Notes: a model not told the origin generated them from the sequence alone. 64,000 bases of DNA from Devosia sp. (GCF_024707125.1 NZ_JANQAH010000009.1:496001-560000), one strand, 5' to 3'; shown: positions 1 through 8,079, counted from the first letter of the stretch. A program made the numbers and translations.

Positions 1-586
1 GTGTTGCTACGAGGGCGATATTGCCGAACTCTGGGGCAATATCTCGGCCAGGAAGATGGTTCGGCGGTTCTGGGATGGTACCGTCAATGGCGGCTACGTC
101 ACCCATGGCGAGACCTATTATAATGACGAAGAGAACCTCTGGTGGGCCAAGGGCGGCAGGCTGATTGGCGAAAGCGTCGAGCGCATCGCCTTCCTGCGGA
201 AAATTCTGGAAGAGGGCCCGGATGAAGGGCTCGATCCCGTCAAATCGACGGGCGCATATCGCACCACCATCGCCGGCGGCCTCGACAATGTCGTGTTGGC
301 CCAGCTCTTCCAGCCCACGCCGGGCGAAGAAGATTGGCCGCGGGTGCAGGCCTGGTTCGCGACGGCCGGCCAGCCACATCGATATTACCTGACCTATCTC
401 GGCGAGAACCAGCCCAATGAATTCGCGGTGGCGACCCCGCCGGGCGAAAAATACTCTGCGACGCTGATCGACACCTGGGAAATGACCGAGAAAACGCTGG
501 CTGAAAGCGTCGAGCGCGGCGACGTGCTGCACTTCTCGCCAAAGCCCTATCAGGCGCTGCTGTTCAAGCGCGTCGACGGAGAATGA
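1..586 (+). CDS. DUF5060-family glycoside-hydrolase-like protein, C-terminal part (5' truncated by window)
   Basis: The reading frame is open from base 2, so the gene starts before the window; 194 C-terminal residues are visible. They align well with the C-terminal third of the next gene: both have YEG(D/N)I..(L/V)WGNIS followed by RFW, GGY, HGET and WWAKGG, and both end in a beta-sandwich-like tail with IDTW(E/N)MT. This is the part of DUF5060/DUF4038/DUF5605 proteins that closes the TIM-barrel-like hydrolase domain. The two genes overlap in an ATGA junction, so they are translationally coupled tandem paralogues. A carbohydrate-active role is inferred from the family; the substrate is unknown. 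The visible part has no signal peptide information. Confidence 0.72.
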   Translation, partial: CCYEGDIAELWGNISARKMVRRFWDGTVNGGYVTHGETYYNDEENLWWAKGGRLIGESVERIAFLRKILEEGPDEGLDPVKSTGAYRTTIAGGLDNVVLAQLFQPTPGEEDWPRVQAWFATAGQPHRYYLTYLGENQPNEFAVATPPGEKYSATLIDTWEMTEKTLAESVERGDVLHFSPKPYQALLFKRVDGE

Positions 587-2094
587 GCATGACGACAACA
601 GCGCAATGGGATGTTTTTGAAGCCAGCTTTTCTGGTCCGCCGGGCGGCAATCCGTTCCTCGATGTGACGCTGGAGGCCTTTTTCCAGCAGAAGAGCCGCG
701 TCGTTCGCGTGCCGGGCTTTTATGACGGCGAGGGCATTTTCCGCGTTCGCTTCATGCCGGACAATGAGGGCGAATGGACGTTTTCGACCAAGTCCAATGC
801 GGCCGAACTGGACGGCAAGACCGGCGGCTTCACGGCCACGGCGCCGCGTTCGGGCGTGCATGGGCCGGTGCGGGTCACCAACAAATTCCACTTTGCCTAT
901 GCCGACGGCACGCCGTTCCTGTCTTTTGGCACTACCTGCTACGCCTGGACGCATCAGCCGCTGAGCGAACAGGCCAAGACGCTCGAAACGTTGAAGCAGA
1001 CGCGCTTCAACAAGCTGCGCATGGGCGTCTTTCCCAAGGACTATCCCTACAACGTCAACGAGGCGCTGCACGACGTCTATCAGAAGGGCGCGGATGGAAA
1101 GTACGACTTCGACCGGCCCAATCCCGAAAGTTTTCGCCATTTTGAGAACCAGGTGAAGGCACTGGGGGAGATGGGGATCGAAGCCGATATCATCATCTTC
1201 CACCCCTATGATCGCTGGGGCTATTGCGACATGAGCGAGGCGCAGGACTATGCCTATGTCCAGTATCTCGCCGCGCGCCTGTCGGCCTATCGCAACGTCT
1301 GGTGGTCGCTCGCCAACGAATACGATTTCCTTCTCAACACCAAGCCGATGCACCAGTGGGAGCGCTACTTCCATATTCTGGAAGAGAACGACCCCTATGG
1401 GCATCTGCGCTCGATCCACAACGGCGACCCGGAGGCCAATTACGATCACCGCAAACCTTGGGTGACCCATGTCTGCATCCAGAACTGGGACGTGAAGCGC
1501 ACCGGGGAATGGCGGCTGGCCTATGGAAAGCCGGTGGTCAATGACGAGCCCGAATATGAGGGCAATATCATCCAGGTCTGGGGCAATATTTCTGCGCAGG
1601 AACTGGTACACCGCTTCTGGATCACGGCGATGCGCGGCGGCTATACCGGGCACGGCGAAACGTTCTCCAATCCCGACGATCTCATCTGGTGGGCCAAGGG
1701 CGGAGAACTGCATGGCGAAGCCTGGAAGCGCATCGGGTTCCTGCGCGATCTCATGGAAGAAGACGCCAAACACGGGTTTGAGCCGATCGACCCGCAGACG
1801 CGCTATCCCTGGAACCGGGTATCGGGCGCGCGGGATGGCGATACGACCATCATCTACTTTGGTGAGCACCAACCGGTGATCTGGGCTTCGGGCCTCCCCA
1901 AGGACGATAGAAAATATCAGGTCGACTTGATCGATACCTGGAACATGACGGTCGAACCGGCAAAGATCGTGCCGGCACCGCAGAACCATCCGACCCGGCA
2001 CGGGGCGGTGGTGATGCAGCGAAAACCCGATGCCGCTTTTGCAGTGGAACTGCCGGGCCGGCCGCATCTGGCGATCCGCATTCGCCCGGCCTGA
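583..2094 (+). CDS. DUF5060 domain-containing glycoside-hydrolase-like protein
   Basis: The protein has 503 residues. Residues about 8-100 form the DUF5060 beta-sandwich (WDVFEASF near the N terminus, then VPGFYDGEG and a FRVRFMP segment). A TIM-barrel-like DUF4038/DUF5605 region follows from about 105, with TCYAWTHQ, FNKLRMGVFPKDY, HPYDRWGY and WWSLANEYDF; the Asn-Glu pair of the last motif is the usual acid/base position in related clan-A glycosidases. The C-terminal region matches the upstream partial gene. There is no signal peptide, so a cytoplasmic enzyme acting on imported oligosaccharides or glycosides is likely. The start ATG overlaps the upstream stop (ATGA). Specificity cannot be read from the sequence. 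Confidence 0.75.
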   Translation: MSMTTTAQWDVFEASFSGPPGGNPFLDVTLEAFFQQKSRVVRVPGFYDGEGIFRVRFMPDNEGEWTFSTKSNAAELDGKTGGFTATAPRSGVHGPVRVTNKFHFAYADGTPFLSFGTTCYAWTHQPLSEQAKTLETLKQTRFNKLRMGVFPKDYPYNVNEALHDVYQKGADGKYDFDRPNPESFRHFENQVKALGEMGIEADIIIFHPYDRWGYCDMSEAQDYAYVQYLAARLSAYRNVWWSLANEYDFLLNTKPMHQWERYFHILEENDPYGHLRSIHNGDPEANYDHRKPWVTHVCIQNWDVKRTGEWRLAYGKPVVNDEPEYEGNIIQVWGNISAQELVHRFWITAMRGGYTGHGETFSNPDDLIWWAKGGELHGEAWKRIGFLRDLMEEDAKHGFEPIDPQTRYPWNRVSGARDGDTTIIYFGEHQPVIWASGLPKDDRKYQVDLIDTWNMTVEPAKIVPAPQNHPTRHGAVVMQRKPDAAFAVELPGRPHLAIRIRPA

Positions 2095-2132
2095 TTTTCA
2101 GGAATCTAGGCGACCATGTCGAAGTCTCCCGC

Positions 2133-2174
2133 GTTGAACCGTCTTGAAGGCAGGCGCCCTCGAGGCGGTTCAAC
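2133..2174 (+). promoter_or_regulatory. Long leader hairpin abutting the Shine-Dalgarno of the VOC gene
   Basis: Bases 2133-2151 pair with 2156-2174 (outer 9 bp perfect, GTTGAACCG against CGGTTCAAC). The 19-bp stem contains two G-U pairs and one A-C mismatch and closes on a 4-nt AGGC loop. The AGGAGG ribosome-binding site starts at 2175, the base immediately after the stem. There is no T-tract, so this is not a standard intrinsic terminator. A role in mRNA stability or translation control is inference. Confidence 0.55.
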
Positions 2175-2187
2175 AGGAGGACTAACG

Positions 2188-2658
2188 ATGAAGGTCACCC
2201 AGCATCTCTGGTTCGAGAAGGATATGGACGCGGCGATCAAGTTTTACACGTCGCTGATTCCGGGCTCGAAGATCGAATGGGTCTCGGCCATTCCGGCAGA
2301 TAATCCCAGCGGCCCGGCCGGCAGTGTCGGCATGGCCGCCTTCACCATTGGCGACCAGCGCTATATGGCGATCAATGCCGGCCCGCTTGACCCGTTCAAC
2401 CACAGTTTTTCCATTATGGTTGAATGCGACACCCAGGCCGAGATCGACCGGCTGTGGGATGCGCTGAAAGAAGGCGGCGCGACCGAACAATGCGGCTGGC
2501 TGCGCGATCGCTGGGGCCTTTCCTGGCAGATTGCGCCGAGGCAGCTCGGCGAACTGATGATGGACCCTGATCCTGCCGTGTCGAAGCGCGTGACTGAAGC
2601 CATGCTCAAGCAGGTGAAATTCGACATCTCGGCGCTCGAAGCGGCGGCGAGGGGATAG
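2188..2658 (+). CDS. VOC family protein (PhnB / 3-demethylubiquinone methyltransferase-like fold)
   Basis: This 156-residue protein begins MKVTQHLWFEKDMDAAIKFY, the first beta-alpha unit of the PhnB-like branch of the vicinal-oxygen-chelate superfamily. SFSIMVECDTQAEIDRLWDAL and CGWLRDRWGLSWQI are typical of the second half, where W.L.D..G..WQ is strongly conserved. The start at 2188 is chosen because a perfect AGGAGG lies 7 nt upstream; an in-frame ATG at 2116 would put this site inside the gene. The family includes many proteins of unknown substrate, and old 3-demethylubiquinone-9 methyltransferase labels are not reliable. It appears monocistronic, followed by a dispersed repeat. Confidence 0.85.
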   Translation: MKVTQHLWFEKDMDAAIKFYTSLIPGSKIEWVSAIPADNPSGPAGSVGMAAFTIGDQRYMAINAGPLDPFNHSFSIMVECDTQAEIDRLWDALKEGGATEQCGWLRDRWGLSWQIAPRQLGELMMDPDPAVSKRVTEAMLKQVKFDISALEAAARG

Positions 2659-2681
2659 TCGCTTCAATTTCGGTGATTGCC

Positions 2682-2802
2682 GACACCCCCACCCGGCCTC
2701 CTCCATCAAGGGGGAGGTGGAGGGCTGGAGGTTTTGACTGCATCTCGCCAAGCACTCGATGCGGCACCTCCCCCTTGATGGGGGAGGATGGGTGGGGGTG
2801 TG
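2682..2802. repeat. Dispersed palindromic repeat, family A, copy 1
   Basis: A 120-bp element bounded by ACACCCCCACCC and its complement GGGTGGGGGTGT, with internal inverted arms around CATCAAGGGGGAGGT and ACCTCCCCCTTGATG. The same architecture, including the preceding GATTGCC and the inner TCGAT..GGCACCTCC segment, recurs at 47251-47381. It fills the gap between two convergent genes and could act as a transcription barrier. Confidence 0.8.
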
Positions 2803-2828
2803 GGGAGCCACTGCTCAAGCGGTATAGC

Positions 2829-3275
2829 CTACTTCGCCGGCAGTCTTGCGAGCCAGGCCTGCATCTCGCGGATTTCCACCTGCTGGGTGGTGATGATCTC
2901 CTGGGCGAACATCTTGATCCAGGGATCGGTGGCGAACTCCTGCGCCACCTTGGCCATTTCGACCGCGCCCTGATGGTGCGGAATCATCGAGCACACGAAG
3001 GCAGTCTGGAAATCCTCGGCCGTCATGCCGCGCATCATGTCCGAATGCATCGGCTCCATGGTTTGCAACAGCGCGGCATGGCTCTCATCGGCATGGGCAG
3101 CCATCATGTCGATATGCTCCTGCATGGACATGCCGCCGTGATCGGCCATGTCATCGCCGCAGACCGGCGGCAGCGGCAGCACGGCGACCGCCTCGGCCGG
3201 CTGATCCCGCACAAGGAGTGCGCCGACAAAGGCTACAGCCAGCACGCCCGCAGCGCCCCATTTCATGACGTCCAT
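2829..3275 (-). CDS. DUF305 domain-containing protein (ferritin-like, secreted or membrane-anchored)
   Basis: With the start at 3275 the protein has 148 residues: a short N-terminal membrane segment (WGAAGVLAVAFVGALLV) and then a DUF305 domain rich in His and Met. The pattern HADESHAALL, MHSDMMRGM, FVCSMIPHHQGAVEMAKV and TQQVEIREMQAWL shows the duplicated helical hairpin with the signature MI.HH..A. The start is supported by GGAG 10 nt upstream; an extension to 3416 lacks a site and would enter the divergent gene. DUF305 proteins are often linked to copper or other metal handling in the periplasm (CopM in cyanobacteria). It is divergent from the membrane protein at 3418, suggesting a shared control region. 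Confidence 0.85.
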   Translation of the reverse strand: MDVMKWGAAGVLAVAFVGALLVRDQPAEAVAVLPLPPVCGDDMADHGGMSMQEHIDMMAAHADESHAALLQTMEPMHSDMMRGMTAEDFQTAFVCSMIPHHQGAVEMAKVAQEFATDPWIKMFAQEIITTQQVEIREMQAWLARLPAK

Positions 3276-3417
3276 TTCGAAGACTTCTCCGATTTCGTTT
3301 CGGCCATGACTATGGACCAGAAAATCTTGGACGGTTTGATCAGGATCAAAGATGCGCGTCAGATGCATGTTTACCTCGACATCGACTGCAGCTGTTGCAG
3401 AACCGATGGAGTGCAAA

Positions 3418-4605
3418 GTGACAACGCATCTCGAAAACGTAGCCGAAGACCGCGGGGGGCGCGGCCTGAAGCGCTGGCTCGCTCTCGGTCTGCCCCCTGT
3501 TCTCGCGCTGATGAGCCTGGGCGCCGCAACGCCGGCCTATGCGCACGTAAAATGGTTCGCCCCCTATGTGGTTGGCGCCTCGCCCGCGCCGATCACCGGC
3601 ACGCTGACCAATTTCTGGTTCTGGCTCGGCATCATCCTCGTGCTGGCTTTCTTTGCCGTGACGGTCGCCGTCGAGCGCAGCAAGCTTGGCACCACCATTG
3701 GCGGGGCGCTCGATTGGGCCAGCGCACCGCTCTGGACGCGCTCGGACGATTTCATGCGCGCCATTATCGGCGGCTTCTTCGTTGCCATCTTCGCCGTCGG
3801 CGGCGTTTATCTGACGCCGGACCTGCAGACGCCCAATGAATGGGTTTCGTGGCTGCAATTGCTGATTGCGCTGCTGGTGTTTTCGCGCCGCACCATGCCG
3901 CTGGCCGCAGCCGGCATTATCGGCCTCTGGGTCATTGCCCTCAGGGACTATGATTTCTTCCACCTGCTCGACTATCTGGCCCTGGGCGTCGGCGTTGCTG
4001 GCTATCTGGTGCTGGCCAGCAATCCCGAAGGCAAATGGTACCAGCATCGCTTCGCCGTGCTGCGCTGGGGCGTTGCCATCGCGCTGATGTGGTCGAGCCT
4101 TGAAAAGTTCGCCTATGCCGAATGGTTCTATCCCCTCGTGGAAGAACGGCCCTTCCTGACCTTCGGCATGCCGCGTGATGCTTTCATCCCGATGGCGGGT
4201 GTCGCCGAGTTCACCATGGGCTTTGGCCTCCTCTGGACGCCGCTGATCCGCCGGCTCTCGGCTGTGGCGCTGATCATCATCTTCACCGCCGCCGTCTATC
4301 CCTTCGGACGCATCGACCTTGTGGGCCACGCCCTGATCATGGGCACGCTGTTCCTGATCGCTGCCGATCCCATGCCCTCGGGACCGCGGGTAAAGAGCCT
4401 CGTGCCGGCCATCGCCGCGGTGCCGGCGGGTCTGCTCGCCGCCATGGTGATCATCGCGGGTAGCTATTGGGGTCTCCACGCCGCCTTCTACGACTACGAC
4501 ACGGCCAACCCGCCCGTGGCGCCGAGCGGTGAACTCTTGACGCACCGGCCCAATGCCGAGAACCCGCATGGCATGACCATGCCCTCGGCCCAGCCCCAGC
4601 AATAG
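3418..4605 (+). CDS. DoxX-like multi-pass membrane protein
   Basis: This 395-residue protein has about ten predicted hydrophobic segments. The N terminus carries a leader-like stretch ending in PAYAHVKWFAPYV; the second half contains a DoxX-type four-helix region (LRWGVAIALMWSSLEKFAYAEW, then AGVAEFTMGFGLL and GHALIMG). The C-terminal tail is Met/His-bearing (NPHGMTMPSA). I chose GTG at 3418 because GGAG lies 6 nt upstream; ATG at 3406 and 3352 are in-frame alternatives without good sites. The gene is divergent from the DUF305 gene and directly followed by an Rrf2 regulator. A metal or NO/redox-stress role is inferred from context only. Confidence 0.65.
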   Translation: MTTHLENVAEDRGGRGLKRWLALGLPPVLALMSLGAATPAYAHVKWFAPYVVGASPAPITGTLTNFWFWLGIILVLAFFAVTVAVERSKLGTTIGGALDWASAPLWTRSDDFMRAIIGGFFVAIFAVGGVYLTPDLQTPNEWVSWLQLLIALLVFSRRTMPLAAAGIIGLWVIALRDYDFFHLLDYLALGVGVAGYLVLASNPEGKWYQHRFAVLRWGVAIALMWSSLEKFAYAEWFYPLVEERPFLTFGMPRDAFIPMAGVAEFTMGFGLLWTPLIRRLSAVALIIIFTAAVYPFGRIDLVGHALIMGTLFLIAADPMPSGPRVKSLVPAIAAVPAGLLAAMVIIAGSYWGLHAAFYDYDTANPPVAPSGELLTHRPNAENPHGMTMPSAQPQQ

Positions 4606-4612
4606 AAGCACT

Positions 4613-4644
4613 GGCAACCCCGCTCCGGCGGGGTTGCCTTCTTG
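4613..4644 (+). terminator. Intrinsic terminator after the DoxX-like gene
   Basis: A perfect 10-bp stem GGCAACCCCG / CGGGGTTGCC with a 6-nt loop, followed by TTCTTG. It lies 8 bases after the stop codon; the T-tract is weak. Confidence 0.6.
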
Positions 4645-4658
4645 CGCGGGAGGCAAGA

Positions 4659-5093
4659 ATGCGCCTGACTCAATTCACCGACTATGCCTTGCGTCTGCTG
4701 ATGGTTCTGGCCAGCGAGCCCAACCGGCGGGTAACCATCCAGCAGATCTCCGAGTTTCACGGCATTTCCCGCAACCATCTGATGAAGGTCGCCAGCCGGC
4801 TTGCCCGTGCGGGCATCCTTAGTCCGAGTCGCGGCCGCAATGGTGGGCTGGTGCTGGCAAGGCCGCCTGAAGAGGTGCGGGTCGGAGACGTCATCAGAGC
4901 CTCCGAACCCGATTTTGCCCTCGTCGGCTGCATGGCGGGCGAGCACTGCGTCAACACCCCCGATTGCCGGCTGACCGGTGTGCTCAACACGGCGCTGGCC
5001 GATTTCCTGGCATCGGCCAACCGCTATTCGCTGGCCGATATTGTTGCGCCGTCGAGCCCGTCGCGCCTTGCCCTTGCGCCCAAACCGGCCTAG
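4659..5093 (+). CDS. Rrf2 family transcriptional regulator (NsrR-like)
   Basis: A 144-residue protein with an N-terminal winged helix (MRLTQFTDYALRLLMVLA, VTIQQISEFHGISRNHLMKV, GRNGGLVLA) and three Cys at positions 91, 97 and 103 in the region that binds the [Fe-S] cluster in NsrR and IscR. The spacing and the DYALR start are typical of NsrR, the nitric-oxide-sensing repressor, but a more general Rrf2 function is possible. It sits 14 bases downstream of a terminator hairpin and may regulate the preceding DoxX-like/DUF305 pair. Its TAG stop shares the palindromic CTAG with the stop of the convergent GST gene. Confidence 0.85.
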   Translation: MRLTQFTDYALRLLMVLASEPNRRVTIQQISEFHGISRNHLMKVASRLARAGILSPSRGRNGGLVLARPPEEVRVGDVIRASEPDFALVGCMAGEHCVNTPDCRLTGVLNTALADFLASANRYSLADIVAPSSPSRLALAPKPA

Positions 5094-5788
5094 GCCGCCG
5101 GGATAGTCAGGCCACGCTGCACGGCGGGGCGCGCCAGGCCGCGTTCAAGCCAGGCGGGTACGTGCTTGAGCGTGTCGAAGGCGACGAGGTCGCGCGCGCC
5201 ATAAAAGCCGATGAGATTGCGCACCCAGCCCAGCGTCGCGATATCGGCGATGGAATAGTCGTCCATGATCCATTCGCGCGCTTCGAGGCGCCTTTCCAGC
5301 ACTTCGAGCAGGCGCCGCGATTCCACGCGGTAGCGCTCCAGGGGCCGCTTGTCCTCAAATTCCCGCCCGGCGAATTTGTGGAAGAAGCCGACCTGGCCGA
5401 ACATCGGCCCGATCGCCGCCATCTGGAAGAAGAGCCACTGGATGGTTTCGTAGCGGCGGAGCGGGTCGGCGGGGAGGAAACGCCCGGTCTTTTCAGCTAG
5501 GTACAAAAGAATGGCGCCTGATTCGAAGAGGGCCAGCGGTTTGCCGCCGGGGCCGTGGGGATCGATGATTGCCGGAATTTTGCCGTTTGGGTTGAGCGAC
5601 AGAAATTCGGGCGTCCAGGTCTGGTTCTGACCGATATGAACGGCATGGGCCTCATAGGGCAGGCCCAGTTCCTCAAGCATGATCGACACCTTCACCCCAT
5701 TGGGCGTCGGCCAGGAATAGAGCTGCAGGCGATCGGGATGGATCGCAGGCCAGCGCTGGGCGATAGGAAAACTCGACAGGTCGGTCAT
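5090..5788 (-). CDS. Glutathione S-transferase family protein (YfcG/YghU-like)
   Basis: This 232-residue protein has an N-terminal thioredoxin-fold GSH site (LYSWPTPNGVKVSIMLEE, NPNGKIPAI, FESGAILLYLAEKTG) and a C-terminal helical domain (IQWLFFQMAAIGPMFGQ, YSIADIA). The PTPNG start and ESGAIL signature match the nu-class disulfide reductases YfcG and YghU of E. coli, which use GSH/GSSG. The start at 5788 is the first Met that leaves the whole domain; the upstream open frame runs through the tRNA gene and is not coding. The gene is convergent with the Rrf2 regulator. Confidence 0.88.
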   Translation of the reverse strand: MTDLSSFPIAQRWPAIHPDRLQLYSWPTPNGVKVSIMLEELGLPYEAHAVHIGQNQTWTPEFLSLNPNGKIPAIIDPHGPGGKPLALFESGAILLYLAEKTGRFLPADPLRRYETIQWLFFQMAAIGPMFGQVGFFHKFAGREFEDKRPLERYRVESRRLLEVLERRLEAREWIMDDYSIADIATLGWVRNLIGFYGARDLVAFDTLKHVPAWLERGLARPAVQRGLTIPAA

Positions 5789-5875
5789 GAAGGGTCTCGC
5801 ATTCTCTGGGCTCAAGGCGGGCCAGCTAGATCGCGAGTCGGGCGCCTCGGCAATGGTGCGAGAGATCAATGCTAG

Positions 5876-5905
5876 AAAAACAAAAAGGGTCCCGAAGGAC
5901 CCTTT
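5876..5905 (-). terminator. Rho-independent terminator downstream of tRNA-Gly
   Basis: On the minus strand the sequence reads AAAGGGTCC, TTCG loop, GGACCCTTT, then TTGTTTTTC. This 9-bp perfect stem with a tetraloop and a long T-tract lies 28 bases past the tRNA 3' end. Confidence 0.9.
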
Positions 5906-5932
5906 GTTTCTCAAAACCAAAGTCTTGAGAAT

Positions 5933-6007
5933 TGGAGCGGGCGATGGGATTCGAACCCACGACCCTAACCTTGGCAAGGTTATGCTCTACCCCTGAGCTA
6001 CACCCGC
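5933..6007 (-). tRNA. tRNA-Gly (GCC anticodon)
   Basis: The reverse complement begins GCGGGTGTAGCTCAGGGGTA and folds into a full cloverleaf. The acceptor pairs GCGGGTG with CGCCCGC, the D-arm has AGCTCAGGGGTAGAGC, the anticodon loop is CTTGCCA, and the T-arm carries GGTTCGAATCC. The discriminator is U and CCA is encoded (bases 5933-5935). The GCC anticodon reads GGC/GGU glycine codons, the main glycine codons of this genome. Confidence 0.97.
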
Positions 6008-6202
6008 GCTCCACGTCGCTGCGCCTTGAAGCGCTTCAACGAGGCGCTATATGCCTAATCATCAGACCGATTGCAACCCCAGTTCTTCGCTTTCCTGTCA
6101 TCTTGTTGAAAGCCTGTGGGAACTAGGACTTGCAACCGGGGTGAGGCGGGCGCAAAAAAGGCCCGCGACTGCTCCCTCAATGCCCATTCGCGAGAGCTCT
6201 TT

Positions 6203-7147
6203 ATGTCGATTTCCATCAACGGCGCCGCCGGCGCTGCCCCGGCCGCACCCGTCGGCCTCATCAGCGAATCTTCCGATGCCGGCTTCCGTGCCGACGTGCT
6301 CGAAGCCTCCCGCGATGTTCCGGTTCTCGTCGATTTCTGGGCGCCCTGGTGCGGCCCATGCCGCCAGCTGACCCCTGCCCTTGAAAAGGTGGTCAACGAA
6401 AAGGCCGGCAAGATCAAACTTGTGAAGATCAATATCGACGATCATCCGGGCGTTGCCGGGCAATTGGGCGTGCAATCGATTCCCGCCGTCTTTGCTTTTG
6501 CCGGCGGCCGTCCGGTGGATGGTTTCATGGGCGCCATGCCTGAAGGCGAAGTGCGCAAATTTGCCGATCGCGTCATTGCTGCCGCTCCCGCCGGCGCGCC
6601 GCCCGCTGATTCGATCGAAGCCCAGATTGCCGATGCACTAAAAGTGGCCGAAGAGGCCTTGGCCGCAGGCGATCTCGGCCAGGCCGCACAGATCTTTGGC
6701 ATGGTGCTGCAGCACTCCCCTGAAAACGAGCTGGCGCTGATCGGCCTGTCCCGCGTCTATGTCGAGGCTGGCGAATTCGAACAGGCGCGGGCCACGCTGG
6801 ACCTGGTGCCGGAAGACAAGCGCAAGGGCGAAGCCTATACGACCCTCGCCAATACGATTCGCCTGCAGGACGAAGCGGCCGGCCTTTCCGAATCGGCGGC
6901 GCTCGAAGCGGCTATTGCTGCCAATCCCGACAATCACCAGGCCCGATTCGATCTCGCTGTGGTGCTCAATGCCGAAGGCAAGCGCGTCGAGGCGGCCGAG
7001 GCTCTCGTTGCCATCTTCAAGCGCGACCGCACCTGGAACGAGGACGGCGCGCGCAAAAAGCTGCTCGAATTCTTCGAGGCCTGGGGCGCCAAGGATCCGG
7101 CAACGCTCAAGGGTCGCCGGCTCCTGTCTGCCGTTCTCTTCTCCTAA
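6203..7147 (+). CDS. ybbN: Thioredoxin-TPR co-chaperone (CnoX/YbbN family)
   Basis: This 314-residue protein has a thioredoxin domain at about 17-130 with a complete CGPC active site (Cys50, Cys53), the cis-Pro region QSIPAVFAF and a C-terminal array of TPR-like helices (residues about 145-300, for example AAQIFGMVLQHSPENELALIGL). This thioredoxin plus TPR layout is that of CnoX/YbbN, a holdase that passes clients to GroEL and DnaK. E. coli CnoX has SQHC, whereas an intact CGPC as here indicates an additional reductase activity, as reported for alphaproteobacterial homologues. The start at 6203 avoids a Lys/Arg-rich unrelated extension. It is followed closely by the LON-domain gene. Confidence 0.88.
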   Translation: MSISINGAAGAAPAAPVGLISESSDAGFRADVLEASRDVPVLVDFWAPWCGPCRQLTPALEKVVNEKAGKIKLVKINIDDHPGVAGQLGVQSIPAVFAFAGGRPVDGFMGAMPEGEVRKFADRVIAAAPAGAPPADSIEAQIADALKVAEEALAAGDLGQAAQIFGMVLQHSPENELALIGLSRVYVEAGEFEQARATLDLVPEDKRKGEAYTTLANTIRLQDEAAGLSESAALEAAIAANPDNHQARFDLAVVLNAEGKRVEAAEALVAIFKRDRTWNEDGARKKLLEFFEAWGAKDPATLKGRRLLSAVLFS

Positions 7148-7160
7148 GGGACTAAAAACT

Positions 7161-7826
7161 ATGCCGCAGCGCCCAGCGAGCCCTCTTGAGGTGCCGGACG
7201 TGGTCCCGATCTTTCCACTGACCGGGGCGCTGCTGCTGCCCTATTCCCATCGCCCGCTCAATATTTTCGAGCCGCGCTATATCGAAATGGTCGATTTCGC
7301 GCTTTCAACCGACCGGCTGATCGGGCTGATCCAGCCCGAGGACGCCAGCGAGGAAAGCCCGGCCGGCCAGGTACCTCTGCATAAGGTCGGTTGTCTCGGC
7401 CGGTTGACCCATTTCGAGGAAAGCGGCGACGGACGCTATTTCATCATCCTGGAAGGGGTGACGCGGTTCCGCATTCAGAAGGATCTCGATCGCGGCACGC
7501 CCTATCGCCTGGCAGAAATTTCTGCCGAAGGTTTTGCGGCCGATTTTGTCCGCAATGACGGGGAAGAGGCGGTCGACCGGGCGCGCTTCGTGAAAATGAT
7601 GCGCGACTATGCCGAATTCGCGAGTATCGATCTCAATTGGGAAGAGATCGAGCGCACCGGCACTGCTGATCTCGTCAATTTCTGCGCCATGGTCTCGCCC
7701 TATGGGCCGGCGGAAAAACAGGTTCTGCTTGAAGCGCAGACACTGAACGACCGGGCGGAAACGCTGATCGCCATGACCGAATATGAAATGGCCGGCGGCG
7801 GCAAAGGCGCCGTGCCGCTCAACTGA
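7161..7826 (+). CDS. LON peptidase substrate-binding domain protein
   Basis: A 221-residue protein consisting of the LON N-terminal (substrate-binding) domain alone. VPIFPLTGALLLPYSHRPLNIFEPRY is the domain start; VGCLGRLTHFEE and YFIILEGVTRFRI follow. No AAA+ or protease domain is present, so it is not the Lon protease itself. It lies 13 bases after the thioredoxin-TPR gene and overlaps the Trm112-like gene by ATGA. The three probably form one operon, fitting a protein quality-control theme, although the molecular role of stand-alone LON domains is not settled. Confidence 0.88.
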   Translation: MPQRPASPLEVPDVVPIFPLTGALLLPYSHRPLNIFEPRYIEMVDFALSTDRLIGLIQPEDASEESPAGQVPLHKVGCLGRLTHFEESGDGRYFIILEGVTRFRIQKDLDRGTPYRLAEISAEGFAADFVRNDGEEAVDRARFVKMMRDYAEFASIDLNWEEIERTGTADLVNFCAMVSPYGPAEKQVLLEAQTLNDRAETLIAMTEYEMAGGGKGAVPLN

Positions 7827-8059
7827 TGACAGAACCCCCGGTCGATCCTCGCCACGTCGTCGACCGGCAGGTGCTGGAAATGCTGGTCTGTCCGCTGACC
7901 AAGACGCGGTTGACCTTGTCCAGCGACCACAAGGAGCTGATCTCCATCGCCGCGCGGCTGGCTTTTCCCATCGTGCAGGGCGTGCCGCTTTTGAGCCTCG
8001 AAGAGGCGCGCAATGTCGAACCCGAAGAAATTCAGGCACTTTCCAAAAAAAGCAGCTGA
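7826..8059 (+). CDS. Trm112/YcaR (UPF0434) family protein
   Basis: A 77-residue protein with the Trm112p fold signature: VDRQVLEMLVCPLTK, LISIAARLAFPIVQGVPLL. Bacterial members are small, often with one N-terminal Cys-Pro pair, as here, and no full zinc ribbon. In eukaryotes Trm112 activates methyltransferases; the bacterial role is not established. Its start codon overlaps the LON-domain stop (ATGA), so the two are coupled. Confidence 0.88.
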   Translation: MTEPPVDPRHVVDRQVLEMLVCPLTKTRLTLSSDHKELISIAARLAFPIVQGVPLLSLEEARNVEPEEIQALSKKSS

Positions 8060-8079
8060 CTAGAGAAGGCCCCGTTTCC

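Noticed and set aside
550..2067. A 505-codon frame opposite the DUF5060 gene
   Set aside because: Antisense shadow; the sense gene is conserved and translationally coupled.
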